NCBI GenBank assembly: GCA_905221605.1
Contig: CAJNDS010002100.1
Location: forward strand, 263,501 to 327,500
Reading direction: 5' to 3'
Origin: Symbiodinium natans
Lineage: Eukaryota; Sar; Dinophyceae; Suessiales; Symbiodiniaceae
DNA: 64,000 nt
Below are positions 1 through 10,024 of this stretch, one piece after another. Numbering within the stretch: the first letter of the stretch is position 1; each line of letters starts with the position of its first letter. The notes beneath the pieces are model-generated. The model was not told the DNA's origin. It saw nothing but the letters and a program-made list of their open reading frames with translations, and searched no databases. A program made the position numbers and the translations under genes.

Positions 1-511
1 TCAGGGTCTGTGTTGGGTACCGATTTGGGATGGCTTGTTGGCAGGTGTGCCTTTTTTGGGGGATGGTTGCTTCTGCTCACCCTAACCCCTAACACCTAAA
101 CCTTCAACCCTAAACCCTAGCTTGTTTCCGATTCTTTACGCAGGTCATGCGCGACTGTGGGCCTCGTGTGAAGGTTGGGTGTTCGTTCGGTGTGGGGGGT
201 TTCTTAACAAGAAATGGTTAAAGCTTGGGGCTTAGGGTTTAGGATTCAGGGCTTAGGGGGGTTCTGATAGTAAGGACCACAGTCTGTTTGGGGTATATTA
301 GGGGTACCCCTATTGTGGGACCTACCCATATGGAAGTAAGGTGTTTGTTTTGGGCTTTAGGCCTCCCCAATTAAGGGTCCACATTCGGGCCTTACACCCC
401 AACATAAACCCTGAAACCACCCCAAACTCTCATCCTTCCTGTGCTTAAAACTCTGAAAATGTAAGAAGACCCGAGGCCCAAACTCTGAACCCCAACAAAA
501 GCCGAGCGACA

Positions 512-615
512 CCCTGAACCCTAAACCCTAAACCCTAAACCTTGAACCCTAAACCCTAAACCCTCAACCCTAAACCCTAAACCCTAAACCCTAAACCCTA
601 AACCCTAAACCCTAA
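512..615 (-). repeat. Telomeric array, CCCTAAA orientation
   Basis: About 15 heptamers, mostly CCCTAAA with CCTTGAA and CCCTCAA variants. Confidence 0.95.
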
Positions 616-1707
616 GGTGATCTGCACCAGCCTGGCGGTCTTCCTGCAGCCTGGTTGGAGCTGGGATCTTCTTTGCTTCTGAAAGATCCAAAGAATCGAG
701 GGAATAGGACCACACAGCTACTTTTCCATTTTTGTGTTAGTTGTGGTTTCGGGGTTTAGGGTGTCAGGTTTAGGAGTTGGGGATGGTTGAGGTTTGGGTT
801 TTGAGTCTCTGTGTGTGTGTGTGTGTGTGTTTTTTTTTTTCCTCCGGTTTCGGGGCTTTCATGCTTTAGGGTGTAGGGTGACGGAGGGGTTTTAGCAAGT
901 CTAGGGTATGGGGCTGAAGGGCAAGTGGAAGGTGTGGGGTTGAGGGATGAAGGGGGTTGAGGGTAGACAGCAGGGAGTTGTATCCAGGTCTGCTTTGGAG
1001 GTCAGGGTGCTGTGTGTTTTCGGCCCTCCTTGCGGTTCATTAGGGTTTAGGGTTTAGGGTTTCGTGTTTAGGGTTTAGGGTTTAGGGTATAGTTTAGGGT
1101 TTAGGGTTTAACAGCCTAAGCCTTCAACGCTAAACCGTAGCAAGAGTTGTTCGGCGGAAGTACTCCGTCCACATCACCAGAGTTTCCATGCACCATCGAC
1201 TTTCCATAGAGCCCTTCGTTCCCGGAATCCCTAAACCCTGAACCCTAAACCCTACACCCTAAACTCTAAGCCCTAAACCCTGAACCCCAAACCCAACCCT
1301 AAACCCTAAACCCTAAACCCTTCGAGCTTGCGTTCTACTCTAAACCCTAAACCCAACGGCGACCCTAAAAATGGCTGTAGTTTCTATTCGGGCCGAAGTG
1401 TGAGATGGAGGTCCTTCGGACCGAGCGGAGACCTTGAAATTGGCAGGTCATCCCAGAAGAACCTGTGGCGTTAAGCAACTCTGTTTCAGAATATCTTCGA
1501 TGCCCAGGCCCCAAACCCTAACCCCCAAAATCCTAAACCCTAAGTCCTTAACCGACCTCAAGTTTGTGCATTTTGGCTTGACCTGTCTGCGGTTTGGATG
1601 ACTCCCGCTTGGCTCGTTAATGAGTTGCGTCTGTCGTCTGTCGATCACACCCAGAATCCCAGACCTTAGTTAACACCTAACCAAACGCTCCCCCCCCCTC
1701 TGCCCGG

Positions 1708-1888
1708 TAACCCTAAACCCTAAGCCCTAAACCCCAAACCCCAAACCCCAAACCCCAAGCTCCAAACCCTAAACCCTAAACCCTAAACCCTAAACCCTAA
1801 ACCCTAAACCCTAAACCCTAAACCCTAAACCCTAAACCCTAAACCTTAAACCCTCAACCCTCAACTCTAAACCCTAAACCTTAACCCC
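1708..1888 (-). repeat. Telomeric array, CCCTAAA orientation
   Basis: About 25 units. The left part is mixed CCCCAAA and CCCTAAG units, then a pure core, then degenerate units. It is followed by a 67-bp segment ending in an inverse-orientation array at 1956, the CCCTAAA-segment-TTTAGGG layout seen many times in this window. Confidence 0.95.
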
Positions 1889-1955
1889 TCAATCCCAGAG
1901 GTGGTGTGAGCTGCTGAGCCGCCAGGCACCTTCCTGGCGACTCGGGCCCAAGGCG

Positions 1956-2032
1956 TTTAGGGTTTAGGGTTTAGGGTTTAGGGTGTAGGGTGTAGGGTTT
2001 AGGGTTTAGGGTTTAGGGTTTAGGGTTTAGGG
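1956..2032 (+). repeat. Telomeric array, TTTAGGG orientation
   Basis: About 11 units with two TGTAGGG variants. It abuts the MITE-like element that starts at 2033. Confidence 0.95.
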
Positions 2033-2143
2033 ATACTACTCCCCCCCTCCCCTCCCTAGGTTCCCTCCTTAAATAGCCTTAATTAGGCTTAATGATCCCT
2101 AAATAGCCTTTGGGGGGGAACCTAGGGGGGCGGGGGGTAGTAT
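2033..2143. mobile_element. MITE-like element, family 2 (TACTACTCCC termini)
   Basis: An inverted-repeat element. The left end ATACTACTCCC...CTAGGTTCC is matched by the right end GGAACCTAGG...GGGTAGTAT. The middle holds two copies of TCCTTAAATAGCC/TCCCTAAATAGCC. It is too short to encode a transposase. A second member lies at 24939-25026. Confidence 0.7.
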
Positions 2144-2832
2144 AGAGGGGTGTAGTTGGGGAACCCCTGAGAATACCCCTTAGTGATGGAACTTCATTAA
2201 AACAAGTTTTCAGTTTTTTAAGGGAGATGCTTGATACCCCTTAGTGATGGAACTTCACTAAGAAGAATACGAGTTTTCATTTTAATTTAAGGGGGTGAAG
2301 GATATGGGGATCTAGGGCTTTGGGGTGAGGTGTTGTGGGTTGAGGGCTTTCGTGCTTTGAAGGTTATATAGTTTGAGTGCTGAGGGGTTTGCGCTCTCAT
2401 TTGTCTCCTCTGTCTCTGTGCCAGATTGAGCCGTGAATGTTTGCAAATTGCTGATCAGCCTTCGATGAAGAGAAAGGGGCATTCCAAAACAAAGCTGGGT
2501 TTAAGGTCAGGAGCAGGAGACACTTTCGGCAATTGAAGCAGAAAGCCGTTGAAGCGGGTACACGTCCAAGCCACATTGAGGAAGGTTGCCCCCCCCCCCC
2601 CCCTCCCTGGGTGCTGGGGTTGGAACGCCAGGAGGCTCCGGCGGTTTCGGGTTTAATAATAGGGGTCTGAAAAAACACAATCGTATCCCCTTTTGGTCCC
2701 TCTAGAATTATGGCCCCTATAGTAGAGTAGGCTTCAGGGTTCAGGCTTAGGGGGCACCTCAAGCAAATGACGTACCAAGGTCCCAACGCCGGGCTCTTTG
2801 TGCAATTGCACCTTGGCGATCCAAAGCCCACC
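2144..2832. other. No gene seen; short tandem duplication
   Basis: At about 2174-2262 the motif TACCCCTTAGTGATGGAAC occurs twice, each time followed by CTTCA(T/C)TAA and a GTTTTCA stretch, so this is a local tandem duplication. The rest is unique sequence with a C17 run near 2588. Open frames here are short and unconvincing. Confidence 0.5.
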
Positions 2833-2946
2833 AGCCTTAAGGCCTTAAAGCCTTAAAGCCTTAAAGCCTTAAAGCCTTAAAGCCTTAAAGCCTTAAAGCC
2901 TTAAAGCCTTAAAGCCTTAAAGCCTTAAAGCCTTAAAGCCTTAAAG
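2833..2946. repeat. (GCCTTAAA)n octamer tandem repeat
   Basis: About 14 near-perfect copies of an 8-bp unit. It resembles a telomere-like unit (CCCTAAA) with one added base and one substitution. Confidence 0.95.
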
Positions 2947-3583
2947 GGGGCCTCTCCCAAACACCCCCACGCCCTCGAAGTCGTATGCGCCCTGCAAGGT
3001 CGCGAGTGCATAGTTTGCCTGGTGGTTTGGGTGTGCCAGGCTTTTCTGCGTGGAAGCAAACACTGCAATTTACAGGAGTTCAGGCTTGTTCAGCGGTAGG
3101 AATGTGCAAAAAAGAGGTGCGTTTGGGAGGCACGAGGGGCTTGAAGCACTGCCTTTTACGAAGCCTTCGACGTGCACTGGAAGAGGGCTTGGGTGTGTTC
3201 CCTCATTGTGGGTTTAGGGTTTGCGGTGTAGGGTTTAGGGTTGGGCTTTTCGGGGTTAGGGTTATCACTTTACCACGCGTCGTTCATGGTGGGCTTCAGG
3301 ATTAAGGGGGTTGCCCCTCTCCCCCCCTGTGGTTCGTGCTGGGTTAGGGGTTAGGGGTTAGGGCCGGTTAGGGGGAAACCTCGAGTGCAAAGGTGGGCTT
3401 CGTGCATCTGCCGGTCACGTGGGCCAAGGCTGGCGTGACTGACTGGGAATAGCTAAACGACAACGAAAACCTGAAACCGTCGCATATCGCCACGGGACAA
3501 GCAGTCTCACGAAATGCGTGCAAAACACGCGGCATGCCCATCAGGTGCACCTACACGATCACACCGTCCTCCAGGCTGGCATC
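2947..3583. other. No supported gene; C-rich/TTTAGGG-like fragments
   Basis: This holds short unsupported open frames and degenerate TTTAGGG units (about 3208-3250). At about 3285-3345 a fragment with GTTCATGGTGGG and GTGGTTCGTGCTGGG resembles the interior of the inverted-repeat element at 39391-39923. Confidence 0.5.
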
Positions 3584-3664
3584 TTAAACCCTAAACCCTA
3601 AACCCTAAACCCTAAACCCTAAACCCTAAACCCTAAACCCCAAACCCCAAACCCTAAACCCTAA
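3584..3664 (-). repeat. Telomeric array, CCCTAAA orientation
   Basis: About 11 units with CCCCAAA variants. A 70-bp unique spacer separates it from the next array of the same orientation. Confidence 0.95.
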
Positions 3665-3733
3665 CTAAGCTGTCACACGGTGGGAGCATTTTCCCCGTAA
3701 CGTCAAAGACACCCCACACGCCAGCACAGCTAA

Positions 3734-3814
3734 CTAAACCCTAAACCCTAAACCCTAAACCCTAAACCCTAAACCCTAAACCCTAAACCCTAAACCCTAA
3801 ACCCTAAACCCTTA
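3734..3814 (-). repeat. Telomeric array, CCCTAAA orientation
   Basis: About 11 pure CCCTAAA units. Confidence 0.95.
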
Positions 3815-4090
3815 ACGTCGCGGGCGAGCCTAAGCCTGGAACCCAACGTCCGCTACACCCCAAAGCCCAAAACCTCAAACCTAAACCCTCAATTGTGGGG
3901 CCCAAAGAGCCCAGTACCCCTTAGTTAAAGAATATACCTTGAACCATATAGGGGGCCCTTTTTTGTGATTTAAGGTGTGTTGGGACCCTACTTATGATGT
4001 AGGTGTATTAGCCACTTTTTTTCGGGGCCTTGGGGGCTCTGTACAGGGGGGGGTGTGCTTTCTGTTTTGGGGACTTGAGGGTTCAGGCTT

Positions 4091-4196
4091 TACTTGGAGG
4101 TTCATGGGACTTAATAGCCAATCATAACTGTACTTCTAACCCTACTTATAATACCCCTATAGGGCCTGTATAGTAAGTCCCATGAACCTCCAAGTA
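4091..4196. mobile_element. MITE-like element, family 1 (ACTTGGAGGTTCATGG termini)
   Basis: A compact 106-bp element with near-perfect terminal inverted repeats: TACTTGGAGGTTCATGG at the left and CCATGAACCTCCAAGTA at the right. The interior is AT-rich with ACTTATA motifs. This is the cleanest member of a family with nine recognisable copies here. No protein is encoded. Confidence 0.85.
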
Positions 4197-4322
4197 GGGT
4201 TTAGGGTTAAGGGTTTAGGGTTTAGGGTTTCGGGTTTGCTTGCTGTCCTGGAGGTCTCGGTGGGCACCTTCCTAGGGCTGCTCTTGGGCAGCTCCTACTG
4301 TCTGGCCTTGCGGAGGCGTTTG

Positions 4323-4415
4323 GGTTTAGGGTTTAGGGTTTAGGGTTTAGGGTTTAGGGTTTGGGGTTTAGGGTTTAGGGTTCCGGGTTTAGGGTTTAGG
4401 GTTTAGGGTTTAGGG
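4323..4415 (+). repeat. Telomeric array, TTTAGGG orientation
   Basis: About 13 units with one TTTGGGG and one TTCCGGG variant. A shorter TTTAGGG stretch lies at 4197-4231, and a 90-bp unique segment separates the two. Confidence 0.95.
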
Positions 4416-4576
4416 CTCCCCAAAAACCTGAACCCCTAAACCCCAAATCTTAAATTCCCGAGGCCCTTAACCTGGTAGGCGTCAGCTTGGGATCAGTTCC
4501 CTGCTGAACCCATCTCAACCCTTGGATGCCCAGCAGTATCTTTCTTCCCCGTGTTTTTGGGTTAAGATCCCCTATA

Positions 4577-4681
4577 GGACCCAGAGAAGGCCCTTATTCC
4601 CTTTTTTCAGGGTTTAGGCTCCCTTCTAAGCCCCTGTAAACCAAGAAGGGCACCCTTTTCATTCCTAGGCTCCTCTGGGAT
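4577..4681. mobile_element. MITE-like element, family 3 (GGACCCAGAG... termini)
   Basis: The left end GGACCCAGAGAAGGCCCTTATTCCC and the right end TTCCTAGGCTCCTCTGGGATC are roughly inverted. The interior carries GGTTTAGGCTCCCTT and AGAAGGGCACCCTTTT. Related copies lie at 35134, 46190 and 59553, with a partial one at 19614. Confidence 0.6.
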
Positions 4682-5512
4682 CATAGTCTATATCTCTATA
4701 TATATATATATACATATGCATGGAATATGATCTGCTATTTAGAACATGATTCAAAACCTTAGGCCGCAAACCCCACTGCCTTCTCCGTTATACTTCGGGT
4801 TTTTGGGGCTCTTCTAGAGGGCTCTGATGGCTTGTGTGGCAAGACCCCGAGGCTTCCGGAGGGTGGGCTGTCGCCCCGGGGGCTTTTGGGGTCGGAATAA
4901 TTACTAGTATGTCCTTATGGTCCTTTATATATATATATATATTTTTTTTTACTATGAGAACCCGCAAAACCCTGTTAAAATTATTCAGGCCCCTATATTA
5001 AGCCCACAACACGCCCTTCAGGTGGTATCGATACGCCGGCAGCGACACCTGCAAAAGGTGGGGCCTGGCGGACAACTACGGAGAAGAGGCCCTTACGTTG
5101 AGTTTGGGGTTCGGGATCGAGCGCTTTGGGGAGGGCGGGAGTCTTGCGCTTAGGTTCTCCAACTTTCTTTCGATACCTTCACGTTTCACACCTTTGAACA
5201 CTGGAACATTCCTAAACCTGAAGCCCCCAAGCCCTGCAGCCCTAAACCCTGAACTCTGTACCCCTGAACCCAGCCGTGAGACCTTAAACCCCTAAATCCT
5301 CAACCGCCCGCTTCCTTGGGCCCAAGCGTTTGAAGATATCGGGGTTCCTAGGAATTTATGTAGGACTTTCTGTAGGAGTGTAGGATTTCAGCTTTATGTA
5401 GGCGCTGAGGGCTTCAGGGTTTGAGGGTTCAGGGCTCGGGGTGGCGCAACGGCTAAGGGTTTGGCAGCTTAGGGTTTGCCGGTCTTTGGGCCCCTGCAAA
5501 AGGGCTTGTCCG
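4682..5512. other. No gene seen; AT microsatellites
   Basis: There are (TA)n tracts near 4695-4715 and 4926-4942, the latter followed by a T run. The rest is unique or degenerate telomeric sequence. Short open frames at 4917 and 5098 have no recognisable features. Confidence 0.5.
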
Positions 5513-5570
5513 GGTTTAGGGTTTAGGGTTTAGGGTTTAGGGTTTAGGGTTTAGGGTTTAGGGTTTAGGG
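5513..5570 (+). repeat. Telomeric array, TTTAGGG orientation
   Basis: About 8 pure units that start as CCGG-GTTTAGGG. Confidence 0.95.
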
Positions 5571-5786
5571 TGGATCGCTGTAGGTGTCTATTGTGGATTG
5601 GACTTGTAAGGGAATCCTAAACCCTAAGCCCGAAATCCTAAATTCCATAGCCCTGGAGCCCTGACTCCTGAACCCCGACTCCCATGTCTTGAACTTCCAA
5701 AAGAGACCCCAACACCCCTGAAGGCAGGAATATTCCTTTAAGAAATCAGACCAAGATCCCTCATGGTAAGGACTCTTCCTTAGCAT

Positions 5787-5855
5787 AACCCTAAACCCTA
5801 GACCCTAAACCCTAAACCCTAAACCCTAAACCCTAAACCCTAAACCCTAAACCCT
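5787..5855 (-). repeat. Telomeric array, CCCTAAA orientation
   Basis: About 10 units. It precedes the segment at 5881-5963 that is duplicated at about 21925-22000. Confidence 0.95.
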
Positions 5856-5880
5856 GAGCTCCGCCGTTGTTCCCTCTTCA

Positions 5881-5963
5881 GGCCTTCAGGCCTCCAAACG
5901 ACGGCTACCAACCTGCGCCATAGACGCGGCGCGCGCTCTCGAAAATGGCCGTTCCGGGCTGGT
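5881..5963. other. Left end of segmental duplicate (block A), matches 21925-22000
   Basis: The sequence around CTGCGCCATAGACGCGGCG matches CTGCGCCATAGAAGCGGCG in block B, and the flanks are also similar. It is the first anchor of a colinear, decayed duplication. It may be an exon relic, but I could not settle the reading frame or strand. Confidence 0.6.
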
Positions 5964-6067
5964 AAACCCTAAATCCTGAACCTGTGGGTCTAGGGTTTAG
6001 GGCTTCGGGTTTAGGGTTTAGGGTTTAGGGGTTGTTCGCCCTTGTACTAACAGTCCTTAGTACCCAG

Positions 6068-6142
6068 GGACTCCAATACCGCTTAATATAGGGTGCCTTG
6101 TATGGTTTAAGGAATCTTCCTTGATTAACGGGTATTGGAGTC
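6068..6142. mobile_element. MITE-like element, family 4 (GGACTCCAATACC termini)
   Basis: The left end GGACTCCAATACCGCTTAA is inverted at the right end as TTAACGGGTATTGGAGTC, with a short AT-rich interior. Similar hairpin elements occur at 35797-35881 and 56829-56944. Confidence 0.6.
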
Positions 6143-6892
6143 ACTGTGTAGGGATTATACTCGGGGGTTAAAGAATCCTTATGAAGGACTGTGCGCATAA
6201 GGGAGAATATCCCAACTTGAACCCCTGGTCGCTTGGTACTTCGGTTTCAGGGTTTAGGGTTTAGGGTTTAAAGTTTAGGGTTCAGGGTTTAGGGTCTAGG
6301 GCGTGGTCGAGGAAGCAATTGTCTCACAGATGCCATGGAGGGTGTCTTCGACCAGGGGAGAGCTGGAGCTCAGGCACCGCAACACTGCAGATCTGAGATG
6401 ATATGCCCTACAGTCCCGACAGTATTGCTTTTGATGATCGGTTCTAAAGACAGCCCGCTCCCCTTCCAAAGCCCTAATTTCAGTATCGTTTTGCGGAGCA
6501 TGTCCGGGAATCCCACGTGCATGACTCATGGAAATCCTGCAAGACCCCAGTCGTCCATGCAACATTGACATGAAGGGGCAGACGAGGGAGGGATTTCTGC
6601 ATACCGCCTCTTGCATGGGTCTGCGGTCATGCAGCATTTTCTATCATCCACCGTAAGTTCTTTCATGACCGTGCCGGGAGAGTGGGGGAGTGTTTCAGCT
6701 ATTCAGCCGCGCTGCTCAAGCAGCATGGGCAATGCCAGTACTAGCAGCAAAAGGTAACAGCATGCAGTGATAGGAAGACGTCTTAACTTCTGGATCTTTG
6801 TCAGGGATCAGTCGCACTGTTGAATTAGCAGCGCTTCCCCATCTGAAAGCCCGAAACTCGAGACTGTGTAGGCCGCACACCCCATATCCCTA
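6143..6892. other. Unique sequence with block-A duplicate segment 6494-6650
   Basis: Positions 6494-6650 (GCATGTCCGGGAATC...TGCAACATTGAC) match 22303-22430 with short indels. Overlapping open frames on both strands at 6296-6637 have no recognisable domain. I do not call a gene. Confidence 0.5.
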
Positions 6893-6997
6893 TACCTAAA
6901 CCCTAAACCCTAGCCCTTACACTCCGTATCCCTAAACCCTAAGCCCTAAGCCCTAAACCCTAAACCCTAAACCCCAGACCCTAGACCCTTAAACCCT
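6893..6997 (-). repeat. Degenerate telomeric array, CCCTAAA orientation
   Basis: About 13 units, including CCCTAAG, CCCTAGA and CCCCAGA variants. Confidence 0.9.
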
Positions 6998-8715
6998 GCC
7001 CCTAAAACACAACAGGTCTGGTAGCAAGGAGCCATGGAGTTAAAGATGGTTGCCCTTCATATCCCGGCAGTGGCAGAGATGGTCTCGAGGCGCCTCGGAT
7101 GCCTCTTGCATGTCGGGATGCCCAGCCCCCTATATGGGAGCTTACGAGAATGAGGGACCCCTTGATGTGGCCCCCGAAATAGTAGGAGTCCTTTTTAACA
7201 AGAACCCGAATGAAATACCCCGAATTTCGGAAGCCCCCCTTGTAAAGCTGCCGCGGTCGTGACCTGGAGTCCTGCTTCCATCCGGAAGTCTCTTGCTCCT
7301 GTGCCCTCAACGTTAAGCACGCCGCCCGGACTGCGGCGCTTGCGGAAAAGCCAAGATCCTTAAGCCTCAAGCCATTCAAGCCCTGCAAAAGGAGCATGTT
7401 CTGCCATGCCCTCACTGCGCGACAGCCTGCTGCTGCTATAGCTTCCGCCCCTGATGGAGATGAGAGCCGTAAGCTCAGGGAGCTGCTCCCGGGCTTATAC
7501 AGACACCTGGCCCCATCGGCTCCGCAGATCATTTGCGCGGCCTCGCAGCCGCATCCTTAGTATCCTGCTGCTCCGGGACCTGGCGAGCTGTTGCAGATTC
7601 CCGCGAAAATGGGCGAGCCCACTTCGCAAGCACTCTCGCGCGAAGCTCGTGGGCTCCTGTGGCAAACACTCAGCAGATTATCATCCTCAAGTACCGGCTT
7701 CCCCTAAATGAATGCTGATGATCATGCCCAGGTTTTCCCTCAAGGTTTCTTGGGTTAGTGGACCCGAGGTTTACCGGCAGAGCTTTCAGGAGGCAACTTT
7801 GGGAGGTGACGCTTTAGCAAGACAAGCGGAGGACTTCAAACTAGCTTCGTCTGGACCTGTAGCTCCTTCGTGCCGCAGCCACTGGCCTTGTGCGAACTTC
7901 GTTTGACCCTCCCTCCAGAAGCGCATCTTCTCCTCGTGGTCTAGTCTTCCTGCGAACCTGGGGCATTTCGCAAAAGTCTCCCGGGTTCGTAGCGGTTTGC
8001 GCGCCCCTCGCGCCACCAAGTTCGTAGAAGGTGCAATCGTTTCCCGTCGCACGGTCGCCTCCCAAAGTGTTGCCCTCGCGTTATGGAGCCCTGTCCTCTA
8101 CAGCGTGAGGGCCACAATGCTTTCCATGCATGTCTTCGATGGGTGGCAGGAGGCGGGCGTGCAGACGGCCGCAGGGTGCAGGCTGAGCCAAGTGTATTGA
8201 ACTTCCGGAGCTGTTGTTCATGTGCCCTCTTAAAGCTCTTAAAGGTCACTAACAGGAGGGGGGCGGGCTGGCCTCATGCACGTGGATGTCAGGCTTATTT
8301 TTCCTTGAAGGCCGAATGGGGGTCAAGGGGGCCAAGTGCTTTTCTCATACTTGGCCTTGTGCACCCTGTTCTCAGTTTCTGGAAGAGCCCGTACTTTCAG
8401 AGAGGCACGACCACCTTAACCTGGATTCGGAAGTCGATAGAGTGAGGGAGGCTGAGCCAGAATGAGACTTCCGGAGCCGTTGTTCCGATAACCTCAAGGG
8501 GTTGGCGTGGACCCCCAGTTTCAGGTCCAGACCTGTCTTCCTTTGCCTGGTCCAACAACTTAGCAGCGCTCCTGACATGTTTGGCCACCCTTGCGCACTC
8601 GCATGGTCTGCGCATCTGAAAGACGTTGGGGGGCCATTGCGTTGTGAAGACGTGTCGCAGCACCGTGTGGCCAGGCATGCCAGCTTCTATCGTGTGAACG
8701 CAAGCTGCGGAAGCA
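6998..8715. other. Higher-GC unique sequence, no recognised gene
   Basis: Several overlapping open frames exist on both strands (longest 176 codons on the minus strand, 7002-7532), but none shows a domain I recognise. The segment at about 7066-7365 resembles 23757-23945 in block B (shared ATGGTCTCGAGGCG and CTTCCATC). A small internal duplication pairs 8176-8226 with 8448-8492 (shared ACTTCCGGAGC(T/C)GTTGTTC). This may be decayed exonic DNA. Confidence 0.45.
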
Positions 8716-8780
8716 CTAAACCCTAAACCCTAAACCCTAAACCCTAAACCCTAAACCCTTAACCCTAAACCCTAAACCCT
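8716..8780 (-). repeat. Telomeric array, CCCTAAA orientation
   Basis: About 9 units with one CCCTTAA variant. Confidence 0.95.
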
Positions 8781-10024
8781 TGTCCAACAGACTCCCTTAC
8801 TCTCTTCGGAGACCGAAGGTTTGTCAGAAGCGCCGCGGGGAGGCCCAGGTTCCCCCTAACTTGAAGTAGCTTGATGCAAGGTAGGGAGCGGCTACATCGT
8901 AGCTGGCACACTTCCCTGCACTTCCCAAGGCCCATGGGAGTGGAGACCTCTCGGTAGCCTCCCGAGAAGCGCGTGGCGGGAGATTTCGGCAGCGCCCAGG
9001 GTGCCCAGCTTCCTTGTCCCCACGAACCTGAGGGCTTTGATCTGTAAGGTTTCTTGGGGGGTTTTGGGGTTTAGAGCTGCCTGAATTCCGTAAACTCTTA
9101 GGCGGGGCTTTGGAGCTGAAAGACCTGAAATGTACCCTACGGCGGCCTTCTTCCTCTAACCCTCGGACCCTGCAAGCCTCAATCTTATGCAAGGCACCCT
9201 GCAAGGGACCAAAGCCTCTCAGAACGCCCAGCCGCATCGAGGCAAGCCCGAAATAGTATGATCACTGCCGTTCACTCTTTCTTCTTTCCGTGCGTTCCGG
9301 TGTTCTCCAGAGCCGAGAGCGACAAGCGGTCTAAGCAGTCTGGATGATCCTGCCATGTCCTTGCTTGGCCGACGATCTGGGAATGAGCCACCTTGTCATT
9401 GAGCATTCAAGCAGCCACGTGCAGTCTTGTGTGCGTGCTGCAATAGCAGGGTCCTGGATGACCTGGGCCGGAGATTCACTTACACAACCGCACAATTGAG
9501 CTTTGCCTGGGCAGTCGCGCTGCTGTGAGCGGAGCCGCTGTGCATCCCTGGAGCCGGCTTCGTCTCCGGGTTGTGGCTTCAGAGCTGGGTGTGTTTGGAG
9601 ATGGCGCAGGGCGCTAGGTAGGAGACCGGTTCAAGAGGCAACCGTTGACAAAGCTTCTCATTGAGAAATTCCGAGAAACTCAGAAGAAGACGAGCGAAGT
9701 TCGCAAACAACGCCGTCAAAGCAACTGGCTGCTCTGTGTCTCTCATGATCATTGTGTTGAGTGCGCACTTCCTGCGGCCGGCTCAGACAGACTTAGGCAG
9801 GCTATCCATGACCTGGGACCGGACTGCACTGACCAAAGTGAGTTTCAGAGACAGGTGTAGTTAGAAGCTTTCACTTTGACCTTTGCTATTTGCAACTTGG
9901 GCGCAGGTGCTGCGCCGCGGCAGGTCCTCCGAAAGGCCCTCCCTAAGCTTTTAAAGCCCTCAGCGGCCATCCCTAGTTCCTAAACCACATGTAGTTCTTG
10001 CGCCCGGTCATCCTTTGAGAAGGG
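8781..10024. other. Unique GC-rich sequence, no recognised gene
   Basis: Open frames at 8824-9237 (minus, 137 codons) and 9645-9864 (plus) show no recognisable motif. A short internal similarity around GACCTGGGCCGGA (9459) and GACCTGGGACCGGACTGCACTGACC (9808) suggests local duplication. Confidence 0.45.

Larger units (their letters stand above)
1..1955. other. Degenerate telomeric-repeat region, no gene seen
   Basis: This stretch is mostly imperfect TTTAGGG and CCCTAAA units with unique spacers. Arrays lie at about 512-615 (CCCTAAA), 1040-1109 (TTTAGGG), 1228-1355 (CCCTAAA) and 1708-1888 (CCCTAAA). A (GT)n tract followed by a T run lies at about 812-840. A motif shared with the elements at 16.7 and 20.7 kb (ggggtacc near 300-345) is present. 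I see no supported coding sequence. Confidence 0.7.
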
